Shown: positions 1 to 11,600 of the stretch, in pieces
Layout of the letters: each line of letters begins with the position of its first letter
Numbering within the stretch: the first letter of the stretch is position 1
Assembly: GCA_034440615.1 (NCBI GenBank)
Contig: JAOTOM010004300.1
Location: forward strand, 124,001 to 188,000
Length of the DNA stretch: 64,000 nt
From: Ashinkailepas kermadecensis
Taxonomy: Eukaryota; Arthropoda; Thecostraca; Neolepadidae
Direction: 5' to 3'
The notes under the pieces: model-generated
The model's input: only the letters and a program-made list of their open reading frames with translations
Told to the model about the DNA's origin: nothing
The model's database searches: none
Position numbers and translations under genes: made by a program

Positions 1-17
1 CAGGATTGGCGTCTTGT

Positions 18-70
18 GGGCGCTAAATGACCTCGTAGTCGGCGCGCCCTTAAGCCCAAATAATCAATCA
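18..70 (+). mobile_element. Hairpin mini-retroposon, copy 1
   Basis: This is a 53-bp unit. A GGGCGC / GCGCCC stem encloses a 20-base loop, followed by TTAAGCCCAAATAATCAATCA-type tail sequence. A perfect 14-bp target duplication, GATTGGCGTCTTGT, flanks it at 4-17 and 71-84. The unit is identical over all 53 bases to the copy at 6525-6577. Confidence 0.88.
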
Positions 71-84
71 GATTGGCGTCTTGT

Positions 85-1849
85 TTTTGTGTGTGCGCAC
101 TTGTGTGTACACCGTTTTGACCTGTGATAGTAAGTAGCGTGTGCTTTCTTCTAGGGTGTGGCCAGCTAAAAATACGTGTATCCCGCCATCAGATACCAGC
201 AGCCACGTGTGTATTACAATATCCCATGCAATCACCACCTCAATGCCCTACCTCAGCTCTCATAGCGACTTACTGACGCTCATCATCTAGCCGTCATCAT
301 ATTTACCAAGTATCATGTATGCTAAGTTGCCAATTTTCTTATCATAGTTGTTCACATTGTGACTGCTCATTTGTACACCTCTTGGGCACATTCTTTGCGG
401 TTGCCCCAGGTCATTTTATTTTGTGGGGAGGAAAATGATGCAATGCTATCATTACAAGCACCAATCTAGAAAAAACTCACCTTTAGTATTGTGTATGCTG
501 CCTCTTTATGTGTGCTATGTATGGAATGTTAGCATTTGCATTACTGGTAATGTACTTAGTTTCAGAGGTTGCTGATATTTTAGTCATATACATGTGACCA
601 AAGCTGGAGTAGTTATGGATGAATAGATATGCTACAATCCAAGGGATAACATTGTTTGGATGGGTGTATTTTTCTTGGGGGCGATGGTGGTCGCGTAGGG
701 GTAGAGTAGTGGACTTACTGGGATTAGTATTCTGTTCATTTGTTCATTGGGGTGATATTGCCATTCAGTCAATGCAAGTTAGCCATTCATCTTGTGAAGG
801 ATGTGGCGGGGGACGGGTAGTGACAGCCGTACGGTAGAGCAGTGAACACATTGCGAGCATGACGTCACTCGGGCTGGGTCGGAGTCGGAGCTGTGAGTCT
901 CCTTGCTGCGTGTCCATCAACAACTCCACAGCAGCGCAGCCGGCTAACTCACTTGCAGGAGCCGCCGATCACTCAGCTGTGCTAGCTGCCGGCCGCACCG
1001 CGTATTTGTGAGTCACAGACGCCAGCGGCCATGGCAGCGCACGCAGTGCGTGGTTGCCATGGCGATGCTGCCGCTGATGTTGGCTATATGTGGCGCTGCG
1101 GTGCTGGCGTGTTATCTACGTAGTTGTCCGAGAGGGCCTCTCACTGCATCTGGACTATGTTGCACCGTTGAGTCGGCGAATGTTTTGTCGAACGCGCTCA
1201 TTTAGCGGCGTCGTGTTTCCAGTCGCCTGAGATGACTCGCAGCACATAGACTAACCGTAACTTGGTGGAGCTTGAATGGTGAGGGTCTTCTCGGTCTGTC
1301 CAGGAGCGGCTGCAATTCGCTCGGGATGTTGGAAGTCCACTGCCGTATAAAGTCCCAAGAGACGTTGCCCATTGTGCAGTAATGATGCCACTAGTCTGAG
1401 TATCCAATGAAGCACTTGTGTTGGCAGTAATGTGTGGCGATGGCGCTCCCGACACCCTGGGCGGCAGCGGCCTGTCGACACATGTGCTGTGTGCCGCTCT
1501 GGCCATCAGTGCCGGCGCGGCACGGCCTATGGACAGGGGGCAGGGCGGGGATTCGAGGGGGTGAAGAGAGCTCGGCGGCCAGACCGGCTCGGAGTGGCAC
1601 TCGTGCCACGCGGTGTCGCCCCAGCCGGCGCCGGCCGCCGGCGCCACTCTCAGCACGACCACGGACAGTCGGTGTGCATGTGTCGATGTCAAAGCCCACG
1701 GCCGTTCGGCGCTGAGTAGGGTGTGGTTGGGCTTGAGTGGCTGGGCGGATGGCGTGTGGGGCGTGTCGGGTCGGGTGGTGGTGCTGTGAGCCGGTGGTGT
1801 CACGCACACTCTCGGCCGGCCTGACCGTCGGCGTTGACCCGCGTTGCAG
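85..1849. other. Upstream or first-intron sequence of LUC7L, no gene recognised
   Basis: No convincing coding exon is visible. The stretch turns G+C-rich from about 840 (840-1050 and 1430-1850). Long open frames at 1198-1809 on the minus strand reflect that composition. The LUC7 N-terminal block (about 20 residues, normally ending RDG) was looked for and not found. Confidence 0.5.
860..867. promoter_or_regulatory. CRE/ATF-type palindrome TGACGTCA
   Basis: A perfect TGACGTCA palindrome sits at the edge of a G+C-rich stretch. Such sites often occur in housekeeping promoters, but no transcription start can be assigned here and the match may be chance. Confidence 0.25.
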
Positions 1850-1941
1850 GGGAGTCGAAGCTCAGCGTCAGGTTCACCGATCCCAAGGTCTGCAAGAGCT
1901 TCCTTCTGGCTTGTTGTCCCAACGAGATCCTGGCGTCCACG
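1850..1941 (+). CDS. LUC7L: LUC7L exon: start of first zinc-finger region
   Basis: The acceptor is TTGCAG at 1844-1849 and the donor GTCAGT at 1942. The first two bases complete a codon from the missing upstream exon. Thirty codons then read ESKLSVRFTDPKVCKSFLLA onward to ILAST, which includes the first cysteines of the zinc finger. The exon ends in phase 0. Confidence 0.92.
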
Positions 1942-2066
1942 GTCAGTAGTAACGCACGGCTCAATGAGTGAGAGTGAGTGAGTGAGTGAGTGAGTGAGTG
2001 AGTGAGTGAGTGAGTGAGTGTGTGAGTGTGTGAGTGAGTGAGTGAGTGAGTGAGTGAGTGAGTGAG

Positions 2067-2106
<40 letters not shown>

Positions 2107-4540
2107 TCAGTACGGGAGTCAGAGAGTGAGTGATGGCTTACTCGTTCACAGGAATCGGGTGATCAAATAGGCTAGTGTCAGTGTAAACTTTGGCTGCGCA
2201 TATGCATAGATGCGGTGCTCTATGTGACAGCTGCTCCCTAAGAGCACCCACGTCTGCGGATGCTGAAAAAGGTGCGGACGTGGATTCGAGCTGCCCACTG
2301 GAAGTAGCGATGCGGGTGCGGTGTTGGTTCTCAAGGGTTTCAGAAAATATTCCCCAATAGGTGCACAATACCGGCAACACCAATGCACACGTGTCTGCTG
2401 CTGATAACCCCTGCGATGGTTATGTCCTATTCCTTTTGAATATGTGCAAGGTAAACGTGTCCAAATCTGGATAACGATATTCTCGTATCAAGCCTGCACA
2501 TTCCGTATCACTCATACTATCTTCTCCGTAGTATGGCTATGGCTTCAATTTGGGATCTCGTTTCGTCACGTCACCTTTACAGCCACGAACTCAGTGTACC
2601 TGAGGGGCCGCGGTAGCTCAGTCGGTAGGCTGTTGGACTCATGACCGTAAGATCGGTGGTTCGAATCTCGCAACCGGCGGGTTTACCGAGTCCACCCATG
2701 ACCAATCGGCATGAGAGCTCGACGACGCTATATGACCTAACAGTTGAATATGTCATAAAAGAACCCAATGTTGAGTTAATCAATGTACCCGATGTAGAGT
2801 TACACAAAGCACAAACAAACTGAGCCTATTTCATTGGCTGGAGAGGGACGACGTTTGTCGATGTTGGTGCGAATTGCGATGGTGTAAAATTTTAACAAAC
2901 ATGTGGCATGTTACAGCGGATGGATCTAGGCCATTGTGCCAAAGTTCACGACCTGGCTCTAAGGGCTGACTACGAGGCTGCCGTCAGGGATAAGGACTAC
3001 TTCTACGACATTGACGTGAGTACATTCACATCGAGAGACCCCGGGCGTTCAGTTTCGCTAGGTCGTTATTCTGCGTGTTGGAGACAAATTTTAATTGTTT
3101 TCGGCATCTTGTGTCTGAGTATTAAGTGGTTGAAAAGGGAAAAGGAACACCATTTATTTTAGGTAAAATATTTACCATCAACACCAAATCAAGATGTCTA
3201 TTAACCCTTGCCGGGACAGGGTGTCTCGAGAGCCCCATCGCGTTTTTTTTTTGGGGGGGGGGGTAAAGCGGCCGTATGAGTAGGCACAAAGACAACACTT
3301 TCAGTATCTTCCTATGCATCTGTTTTACATTTCCCATTCAAATTTAGGCCAAGGTCATTCAGGGTCATTAACCTGGGACAGGTAAAATAGAGTAATGCTT
3401 CAAAATCTTCAAGGTGCCGCCATTCGGGGTAGTTGCATCATGTCAACACTAAACTCGGATCATGCTGTTCTTTCCTCAAAGACGAACAACTCTACTCTCT
3501 TGGAATTTAATTCACGTCAAGGTTGCTGACCTGAGGTCAGGTCAATTTCCGCATTTGTTTTGCTGTATTAAGAATGGAAAATTGGATCTAGGGTTAGTTA
3601 TCATGCCGAAGATGATGCAGAGCATATAATGAGTATTCTGGTTTAAAATGTGTTGAATGTCCATTGCATAAGGTTATATGAAGTGCCATGTATAGACTAC
3701 ACCATGTCATCTTTTATAGAATGTTGCTGTTCCTCGTGAAATCATATCTGAATTCGGTTTCAATGTCGCCTAAGGCGTACGATGTAACATTGGATGGCCA
3801 ACCAAGACCTGAAATGACCTGACCTTGGTTGGAAAAGCGGATTTTTCTGAAATGTTCCTGCATTTTTATCACCAAGAACATTATCCTTCCCAGAAAATTG
3901 TCCTAATTTTTATCATGTGGCGGTTGAATCATGCTGTTTGACAATGACAATGCTCTGTGAAAAGCATTCAATATTCACTGGGAAGTGCAAGCTGAGATTC
4001 TGATGTCACAGGTTTGAATAAAAATATTATCTTTGTATTCGATTACCCTACAATTTTCCTCTTCACGACTAGGACTACAAAGCACGAATCAACCCTACCT
4101 TACCTCGTGTGATCTGACATTATTTGGCATGATTTGACTTATCTTTGGAATGACTTTTCAAGCAGGGCACACTTCGGAGGCCGAATTGATCGTTTCATAA
4201 ATATATATATATTGTTCTAGCGTGACCTAGGGTCAGATCACGAAGTGAGAAGCTGGACAGATTACATGGGCGCCAAATGATCCTGTAGTCGGCGCGCCCT
4301 TAAACCCAAATAATCAATCAATCAATCTGGACAGCTTACAAAATATTTCGGTATCATATCAGTTCTTTTTGGCAACAACATTTGTATATTTCAAAGATCG
4401 TGTGGTATTCAAGGTTGAACTGACTTGACTTAACCATATGGCATAACCTGGCGTGGCCTTAGGATTCTTGGATGCCAATCATACACAAATAGCTTGCTTG
4501 AATGATCCTGTTGGAAGAACCTTAGACAAATGTAAAGTAA

Positions 4541-4572
<32 letters not shown>

Positions 4573-7500
4573 TCATATTTTCCAGGTAATTATCAAAGGT
4601 TAAGCATATCATCGGCTTGGCCTATTATGACCTTTAGCGACCTTAGCATGGCCGAATATGGAGAAAGAAGGTGTGATATGAGCTATATTAACTTGCCTAT
4701 ATGCCTTGGCTATGTTGACTTGCCAATGACCCCCCCCCCCCCCGACGAGGAACCACCTTTCCGTGGGGGGGGGGAATTGCGTGCCCCAATGATCCGGCTC
4801 CCATCTTACCGGTGAGGGGACAGACTAAGAGTGCCTCACTCGTTCTTCAATCCATACGCTCTCATTCCCATGCCCACCTCATATCAACATCCATGTCCTT
4901 CACCTGGCCCTCCACCACCGACTTTCCATGTCGTGAGCAGGTAAGACAACTTCCCCGGTTCTGCCCACCAGCTCAGTTTTATCCGGGTAGTCGCGCCCGC
5001 TCGCCCCCCCCTCCGGGGTTGACGGAGTCCTGGAGGCTGAGTTCCCCCGTCGTACGGTGCTAGTTCTGACGGGGGAGCAACACGCCTCTTTGGTCCCGAT
5101 ATCCCGGAGGGGCGGGCGGGTCCGCAGGGCCCCATACGGGCCAAGCGACTTGTCGCCTCGGGTCGGAGGTCCGGGCCAGAGCCTGCTGGCCTGACCGGCA
5201 GGGGTCAAGAGGTGGGCGTCGCTGGATCCCGGTCGGTGTGGTGAGTCTCTCTCTCTCCCGGCCGGGTGATGACGTCGCCTGCCCCGTATAGCTCCTCGGG
5301 CGCCTGGCGTCCTCCCGTCTGCGGGACTCGGGTGTCCCCCCAGTTGGGCCCCGACGTGGTGGGGCGCCTCGAGGAGCGGAAAAAACACACACTGCATGGC
5401 TTCTCCAACAAACAAAAACACTCCTGGTCCCTCTCATAGAGGCCAGACAAATCTTTACCCACGCGGAGATCGGAACTTCTCCATGGAATGTACTCCCGGC
5501 CCTCGTGTACTGGTTTTCAGAGGAAAGAATAAGTGCCTCGCGTCCCTGTCCCCCTTCCAGAAGAGGGACGGTTGCGACAGATTTGGCGAAATTGTGAGGT
5601 GCCGGAAGCTGAATGACGGAGCTCTGGAAGTAGAATTTGCGGAATGCTTGTCAGGCTGGAAAGGTACTTACGTTGTCAGAGTTTGTGTACTATATGCGGA
5701 AGAACGGCACAAAGGAAAACATAATCATCGAAATCACTGTAGAACCACACAAGACATATATATACATCGCGACATATACATCGCGGGAGGATTATCAATT
5801 GTTTTGACCTGAAGGATGTATCTGAAGATGAAATCGTCGATGGGCTTTCAACTTTCGGAGTTATTGGCGCAAGGAAAATGAAAGCAAAAGAGGGACAGCT
5901 TATTCCGACGAACAATGTTATCCTAATATTTAACAGAACCGACATACCTCCCGAGATAATGGGCGCAAAATGACCAATGCAGTCGACGCGCCCTAAAGCA
6001 CAAATCCACCACCACAAGTGGCTATGTGGGGTCAAGGTGCGAGAATTCCTTCCAAGTCCCATGCGCTGTTACAGGTGTCAGAGATTTTGACACACAACAC
6101 AGTACTGTCATAACCGCCCGGTGTGTAGCAGGTGTGCCTCGCGTGAACACTGCTGAGAAGTGTACCGCTCAGAACCCGTTTTGTGTCAACTGCGGTGAAG
6201 GGCAGGAGCCTCACACCTCGCATGATCGTGCGTGCCCCTTACATCAAGGAAAGGGAGATCATCTCAATAAAGCATACGAGCAAGATAACGTTTAGAGAGG
6301 CCAGGGACCTCTACGAAAAGTCCCACCCCAGAAGATCATACGCTTCAATAACCAAAACTAGTTTTAAAACGCCACAACACGTACAGCCAGACATGGCCTC
6401 CGAACTGATAGTACAACCGACTGCCCGTCTTCGAGCTTTCGGAGTACCTCTGACGTCGCCTACAAGGAAAGGGCGGGAAGCCCAAAAAGACGTCGAAGCG
6501 ACCGAAGTCCTACCCACCACGTATGGGCGCTAAATGACCTCGTAGTCGGCGCGCCCTTAAGCCCAAATAATCAATCAACCCACCACGTATAGATGCCCTG
6601 ACGAGCAACCAGAGATCTCCTCCCGATCAGGACTTGAAGGGGAGGAATGGATTCAGGTTAACCGGTCCAAGAGGCCTGTTCGGTCTTCCCCACCCAAGTC
6701 CATCCTCTCCCCATCTACCACGTTACCTACTTTGAAATCCCCGCCTTAAGTAGACGTCGTTGGTCACAATGTCAGCAGGCTATATGACCTGTGCAGTCGA
6801 TGCGCCCCTAAACCACACACACACAATTTCAGCAGCATCTGCGCCATTGCCGTTTACAGCTGTACAACCAGTAGGACGCCTCGATGATTGAATTACAAAG
6901 ATGCTCAATAAGTTGTTTCTTTCCAGATTTTTCAGAGCTTTTAAATGTTCCTCAGCCTTCAGTTCTCTTTGGTATGCTTCACACCAAATGCAATAATGGT
7001 ATTCCGGCTTTGAAGCAAATTGTGTGCGTCGATTCCTAGCGCATGTGTTAAGGTGATTCAACGAAAAGTCCAATCTCATCGCCTCCCAGAGAAATTGAAA
7101 CCACCCGCGATGCCCATATTCACCGCCGCAAATACTGTTGAGCATTTCGCTGGATTAAAGCGTCAAAGCCAGAAAGCCTGACACCATGTATAATGATGTA
7201 TCTGGAACATTAGGTATAACGGCGGGCTTCTGACGCAGTCGTTAGCATGTCCAAGGGGTTGTGATCAGGCCGCTCACGCTGGTATTTCTATGCCAGTGGA
7301 AAAGAGATTCACTTGGCTTACAGTCCTTCGCTCGCCGTACGTTCATTATTATTTAATGTTTATTGGAAGGGTGGGGTTAAAGAAAAATACAGGAAGCACT
7401 CGTTTGCCAACACTGGTCAGATTTCATGTCGAAGCGCAATTAAACTCAGTCTAATGATGTCATGCCACTGCGACGTGTATAACCAGCACCGAATTGCTGT

Positions 7501-8590
7501 GTTATGGGAAGGTATGCTGCTCTGGTTTCATTGTGGTGCACGCCTTATTAAAATTGGTGCGACTGTTGGTGAATTGCAGATCAGCGTGCATCACCGTGTC
7601 ACCATTCGTCATCACTGTCTGCATGACACCTACACAATATTAGAAGAAACCACGACTCTGCACTTCCATTTGCTTTTTGTATGCTGGTCTCATTACATCG
7701 TGGTGGGACGGTGTGTTATGATGACATCAGGCGCAAAAGGTGCACTGATATATTAGCCTCCATACTTGGCCATTGTGCACTGTTTGCACTAAACTAACGG
7801 CGCGCTTTAACAAAACTCCCCACATTGCCTGCAATACTTCTGCAATTAATATGTGTATTTGTCATGTGATGCCTAGTTCGGACCTTGGACTACTTGCACC
7901 AGCATTACCTTGATTGGTGGCAGACGCATTGTTAGCGTGGCACGAGCCACCACCATTAAATGTCCCGGGCCCGTCTCGCTCCTGATGCCTCCAGCCTAAG
8001 CTCATCTGTGGCCCAGATGCTGTGTCCAGGTAAACATTAGTATCACCGCGTGGTCGGCGTGGCCTCACTGTGGTGTCCTCAAGGAAATTCACATTTTATG
8101 GGCAGTGTGCTGTTTCGGCATGCCACGAACGAAGTTTTAGCTTCGTCCATGAGCTTCCATGAGATCTGACTGCCTTCTGACGCACTTATTACCACGCACC
8201 GTCACCATTCTCATCAGTTTCCTGTATATTTTCCTTTGTAATCGACATGTCAATAACTGCTATGTTAAATTCCACCATATTTGTGTGTCCGTGACATCGT
8301 TCAGTGTGTTGATGTCATCACGTGGCTTCACGTCTTCGACTGACTGACCACGACGCCGTGACCTGGTGTGACCTGGCGTGACCGAAAAGTCCGGACGTCG
8401 ACAGGCGATGGAGCATCTCAACAGCTTCATTCTCGACTGCGACCGTAAGACGGAGCTGGCCAAGCGGCGCCTGTCCGACACACAGGAGGAGTTGTCGTCA
8501 GAGGTGGCGGCCAAAGCCAACAAGGTAACGCCGGTCCCCGCCACCACATACCCTGCCCTGAGCCTGCCTCCTGTCCCGAGTCTGCCTCCT

Positions 8591-8663
<73 letters not shown>

Positions 8664-11600
8664 GTCTCTGTCTCTGTCTCTGTCTCTGTCTCTGTCTCTG
8701 TCTCTGTCTCTGTCTCTGTCTCTGTCTCTGTCTCTGTCTCTGTCTCTGTCTCTGTCTCTGTCTCTGTCTCTGTCTCTGTCTCTGTCTCTGTCTCTGTCTC
8801 TGTCTCTGTCTCTGTCTCTGTCTCTGTCTCTGTCTCTGTCTCTGTCTCTGTCTCTGTCTCTGTCTCTGTCTCTGTCTCTGTCTCTGTCTCTGTCTCTGTC
8901 TCTGTCTCTGTCTCTGTGGTTGTCGGTTCCAGCTGTCCAAGCGGTGCCTGTGCCTGTGCCACATAGCCACGTATATCCATTGCGATTGTGGCCGAGCCTG
9001 CAGCAGCTGACGGTCCGACTGTCGGCCAGGTGCACGAGCTGGCGGAGCAGATCGGCAAGAAGCTGGCGCGGGCCGAGGAGCTGGGCGCCGACGGCTTGGT
9101 GGAGGAGAGCATGAAACTCATGGAGGAGGTCAGAATGAAAAGCTCAGTGGGCGCGGGTGTGCGACACAAGGGCCGGCTGGCCTGCTCATGTGCTTGTCTA
9201 CGTTTGCTAGCCGGACTTACGGGTTCGTGTAGGAAGGCGCTACTATGGAATGCCCAGTGCTTGTAACTAGATGTACGCACCCATACGATAGCTTTTTGCG
9301 TGCCGTGGTAATGGAAGGGGATGTGAAGTTTAAGCGTTATGCATTATATGGACGGGACGACCGAGATGATTATCCTGATGACTATCCATCAGGGGATACG
9401 GACTGCTGAGACTGGTCCATAGCAGCCACATGTACAATGGGTATAAGTCAGTATCCATGCCCGTGGACGATATTGCCAGGCATTGGTAACAATGACATAC
9501 AAATTATTGATGTGTTAATTCTGGTTTGTTTTCAAGGACTCTTGTCCGATTTATGCAACATATTAATGGTTAAGGGTTTTTAATTTTGCATTCTGTCACG
9601 CTTCTAGTTGACCACCAATGGGCAGTCGATGGTGATCTTCGAATGCACTGCAGTGTGTGCTATTTTTCCGGCATGGATGGACACTGGCTCCACTGTTGAC
9701 TCCCAGCCTGTTCGCACCTGGTTGGATCGTCCATCTTTTAACATCAGACCGTGGGACGTTTACCACTAATTTACGCATCAGATATCACACATGCATTCAT
9801 CATACGTCTGTCACGCGTGGCCAGCTCGGGCCGCACTGGTCGGCCGCAGGCGGGCGGGTGAGGGTATGCAGCTGTAGTGGTACACAGCTGCACAGCCCCA
9901 CCGCACTGGTCGGCTGCAGGCGGGCGGGTGAGGGTATGCAGCTGTAGTGGTACACAGCTGCACAGCCCCACCGCACTGGTCGGCTGCAGGCGGGCGGGTG
10001 AGGGTATGCAGCTGTAGTGGATACACAGCTGCACAGCCCCACCGCACTGGTCGGCTGCAGGCGGGCGGGTGAGGGTATGCAGCTGTAGTGGTACACAGCT
10101 GCACAGCCCCACCGCACTGGTCGGCCGCAGGCGGGCGGGTGAGGGTATGCAGCTGTAGTGGTACACAGCTGCACAGCCCCACCGCACTGGTCGGCCGCAG
10201 GCGGGCGGGTGAGGGTATGCAGCTGTAGTTAGTGGATACACAGCTGCACAGCCCCACCGCACTGGTCGGCTGCAGGCGGGCGGGTGAGGGTATGCAGCTG
10301 TAGTGGATACACAGCTGCACAGTCCCACCGCACTGGTCGGCCGCAGGCGGGCGGGTGAGGGTATGCAGCTGTAGTGGATACACAGCTGCACAGTCCCACC
10401 GCACTGGTCGGCCGCAGGCGGGCGGGTGAGGGTATGCAGCTGTAGTGGATACACAGCTGCACAGCCCCACCGCACTGGTCGGCCACAGGCGGGCGGGTGA
10501 GGGTATGCAGCTGTAGTGGATACACAGCTGCACAGTCCCACCACAGCTGCACAGTCCCACCGCGTCCACGGCCAACGTGCCGCGCTCATCCGACTGTGTG
10601 GCGACAGGTGGAGGACATCCGTAAGCAGAAGGCGATGGCCGAGCAGGAGTACCGCAACTCCATGCCGGCTAGCAGCTACCAGCAGCAGAAACTGCGCGTC
10701 TGCGAGGTGTGCTCCGCCTACCTTGGCATCCACGACAACGACCGGCGGCTGGCGGACCATTTTGGCGGTAAACTGCACCTGGGCTTCATCAAGATCAGAG
10801 AGAACCTGGCGGAGCTCAAGGTGAGCGGTCTGGAAGCTGCGTGCGCGCTATGGCTAGGAGATGGCCGTATAGATATAGATAGGCCGCCGCAATAGATAGA
10901 GGGAAATAGGATGCATTCGCTGTCTACAATGGGGCGAAATCTGGGAAAAAAATCCCCATGCTGGTACGTTTTTATTTGGGAAGTTATCGGAGCCTTTTTG
11001 GTGTGGAATGATCTGAGATAATATCTTCTCTTCGGGGATCAGTGGGGCATAGGAAATTCTTACCTCGTCGACGGTGATAAGTGGAGATGAGAGAAAGGGA
11101 CATTAAAAGTGGACATCAAATCTCAACATAAGAGAAAGCCTCAACATAAGAGAAGAGGTGGCAGGGGAAGCCGTTGAACCATGTGTGGGACTTTGAGCAT
11201 AACATTGTCAAGCTGAGCTGGATATTTTTCAGGCAACCTCCAGCTGGATAAAGGATGAGATGGAAGGATGTGAAGACGAAAGCAGTGTGATATATGGTGC
11301 GTTTCACGACAGATCGACCAAGGGGTTGGTTGGTTGGTTATTGGTTTTTACGACACGTCGACCGTTGAGTCATATAGCGTCGCCAATCTCTCACGCCGAT
11401 TGGTCGCGGGCGAAGAGCAGCGACAGGTGAGACTCGAACCCACAATCTTTCGATTGTGAGACGAGCATCTTACCCCTAGACCACTCGTCCCCAGATCGAC
11501 CAAGGGGACGAGTGGTCTAGGGGTAAGATGCTCGTCTCACAATCGATAGGTTGTGGGTTCGAGTCTCACCTGTCGCTACTCTTCGCCCGCGACCAATCGG

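Larger units (their letters stand above)
5396..6890 (+). pseudogene. LINE ORF1 (gag-like, CCHC zinc knuckles), broken
   Basis: A non-LTR retrotransposon ORF1 remnant begins at ATGGCTTCTCCAAC (5396). After frameshifts it continues as FDLKDVSEDEIVDGLSTFGV, an RNA-recognition-like segment around 5800-5955. Zinc knuckles follow: CYRCQRF then HTTQYC, CSRCASREHC, and CVNCGEGQEPHTSHDRAC (about 6060-6240), then a basic and Ser/Pro-rich tail to about 6890. Several frameshifts and stops break it. Three hairpin mini-retroposons (5960, 6525, 6779) are inserted within it, and the reading resumes after each. The G+C-rich 5080-5395 stretch could be its 5' UTR. It may belong to the same family as the ORF2 remnant at 12955, but that is inference. 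Confidence 0.8.

Noticed and set aside
1198..1809. 203-residue open frame on the minus strand
   Set aside because: It is a G+C-rich composition effect with overlapping frames on the other strand and no domain or splice support.
7313..7756. 147-residue open frame as a nested gene
   Set aside because: No motif, no splice context, and codon use like the surrounding intron.
8260..9280. Long open frames of RQRQRQ, DRDRDR, ETETET and CLCLCL type on both strands
   Set aside because: They are translations of the CTCTGT microsatellite in an intron and overlap a well-supported exon in another frame.
11504..11580. Functional tRNA genes at the SINE heads (also 2604, 19991, 20183, 26040, 46276, 54929)
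   Set aside because: A and B boxes are present, but acceptor and anticodon arms do not pair properly. The heads continue into repeated bodies with tails and target duplications.
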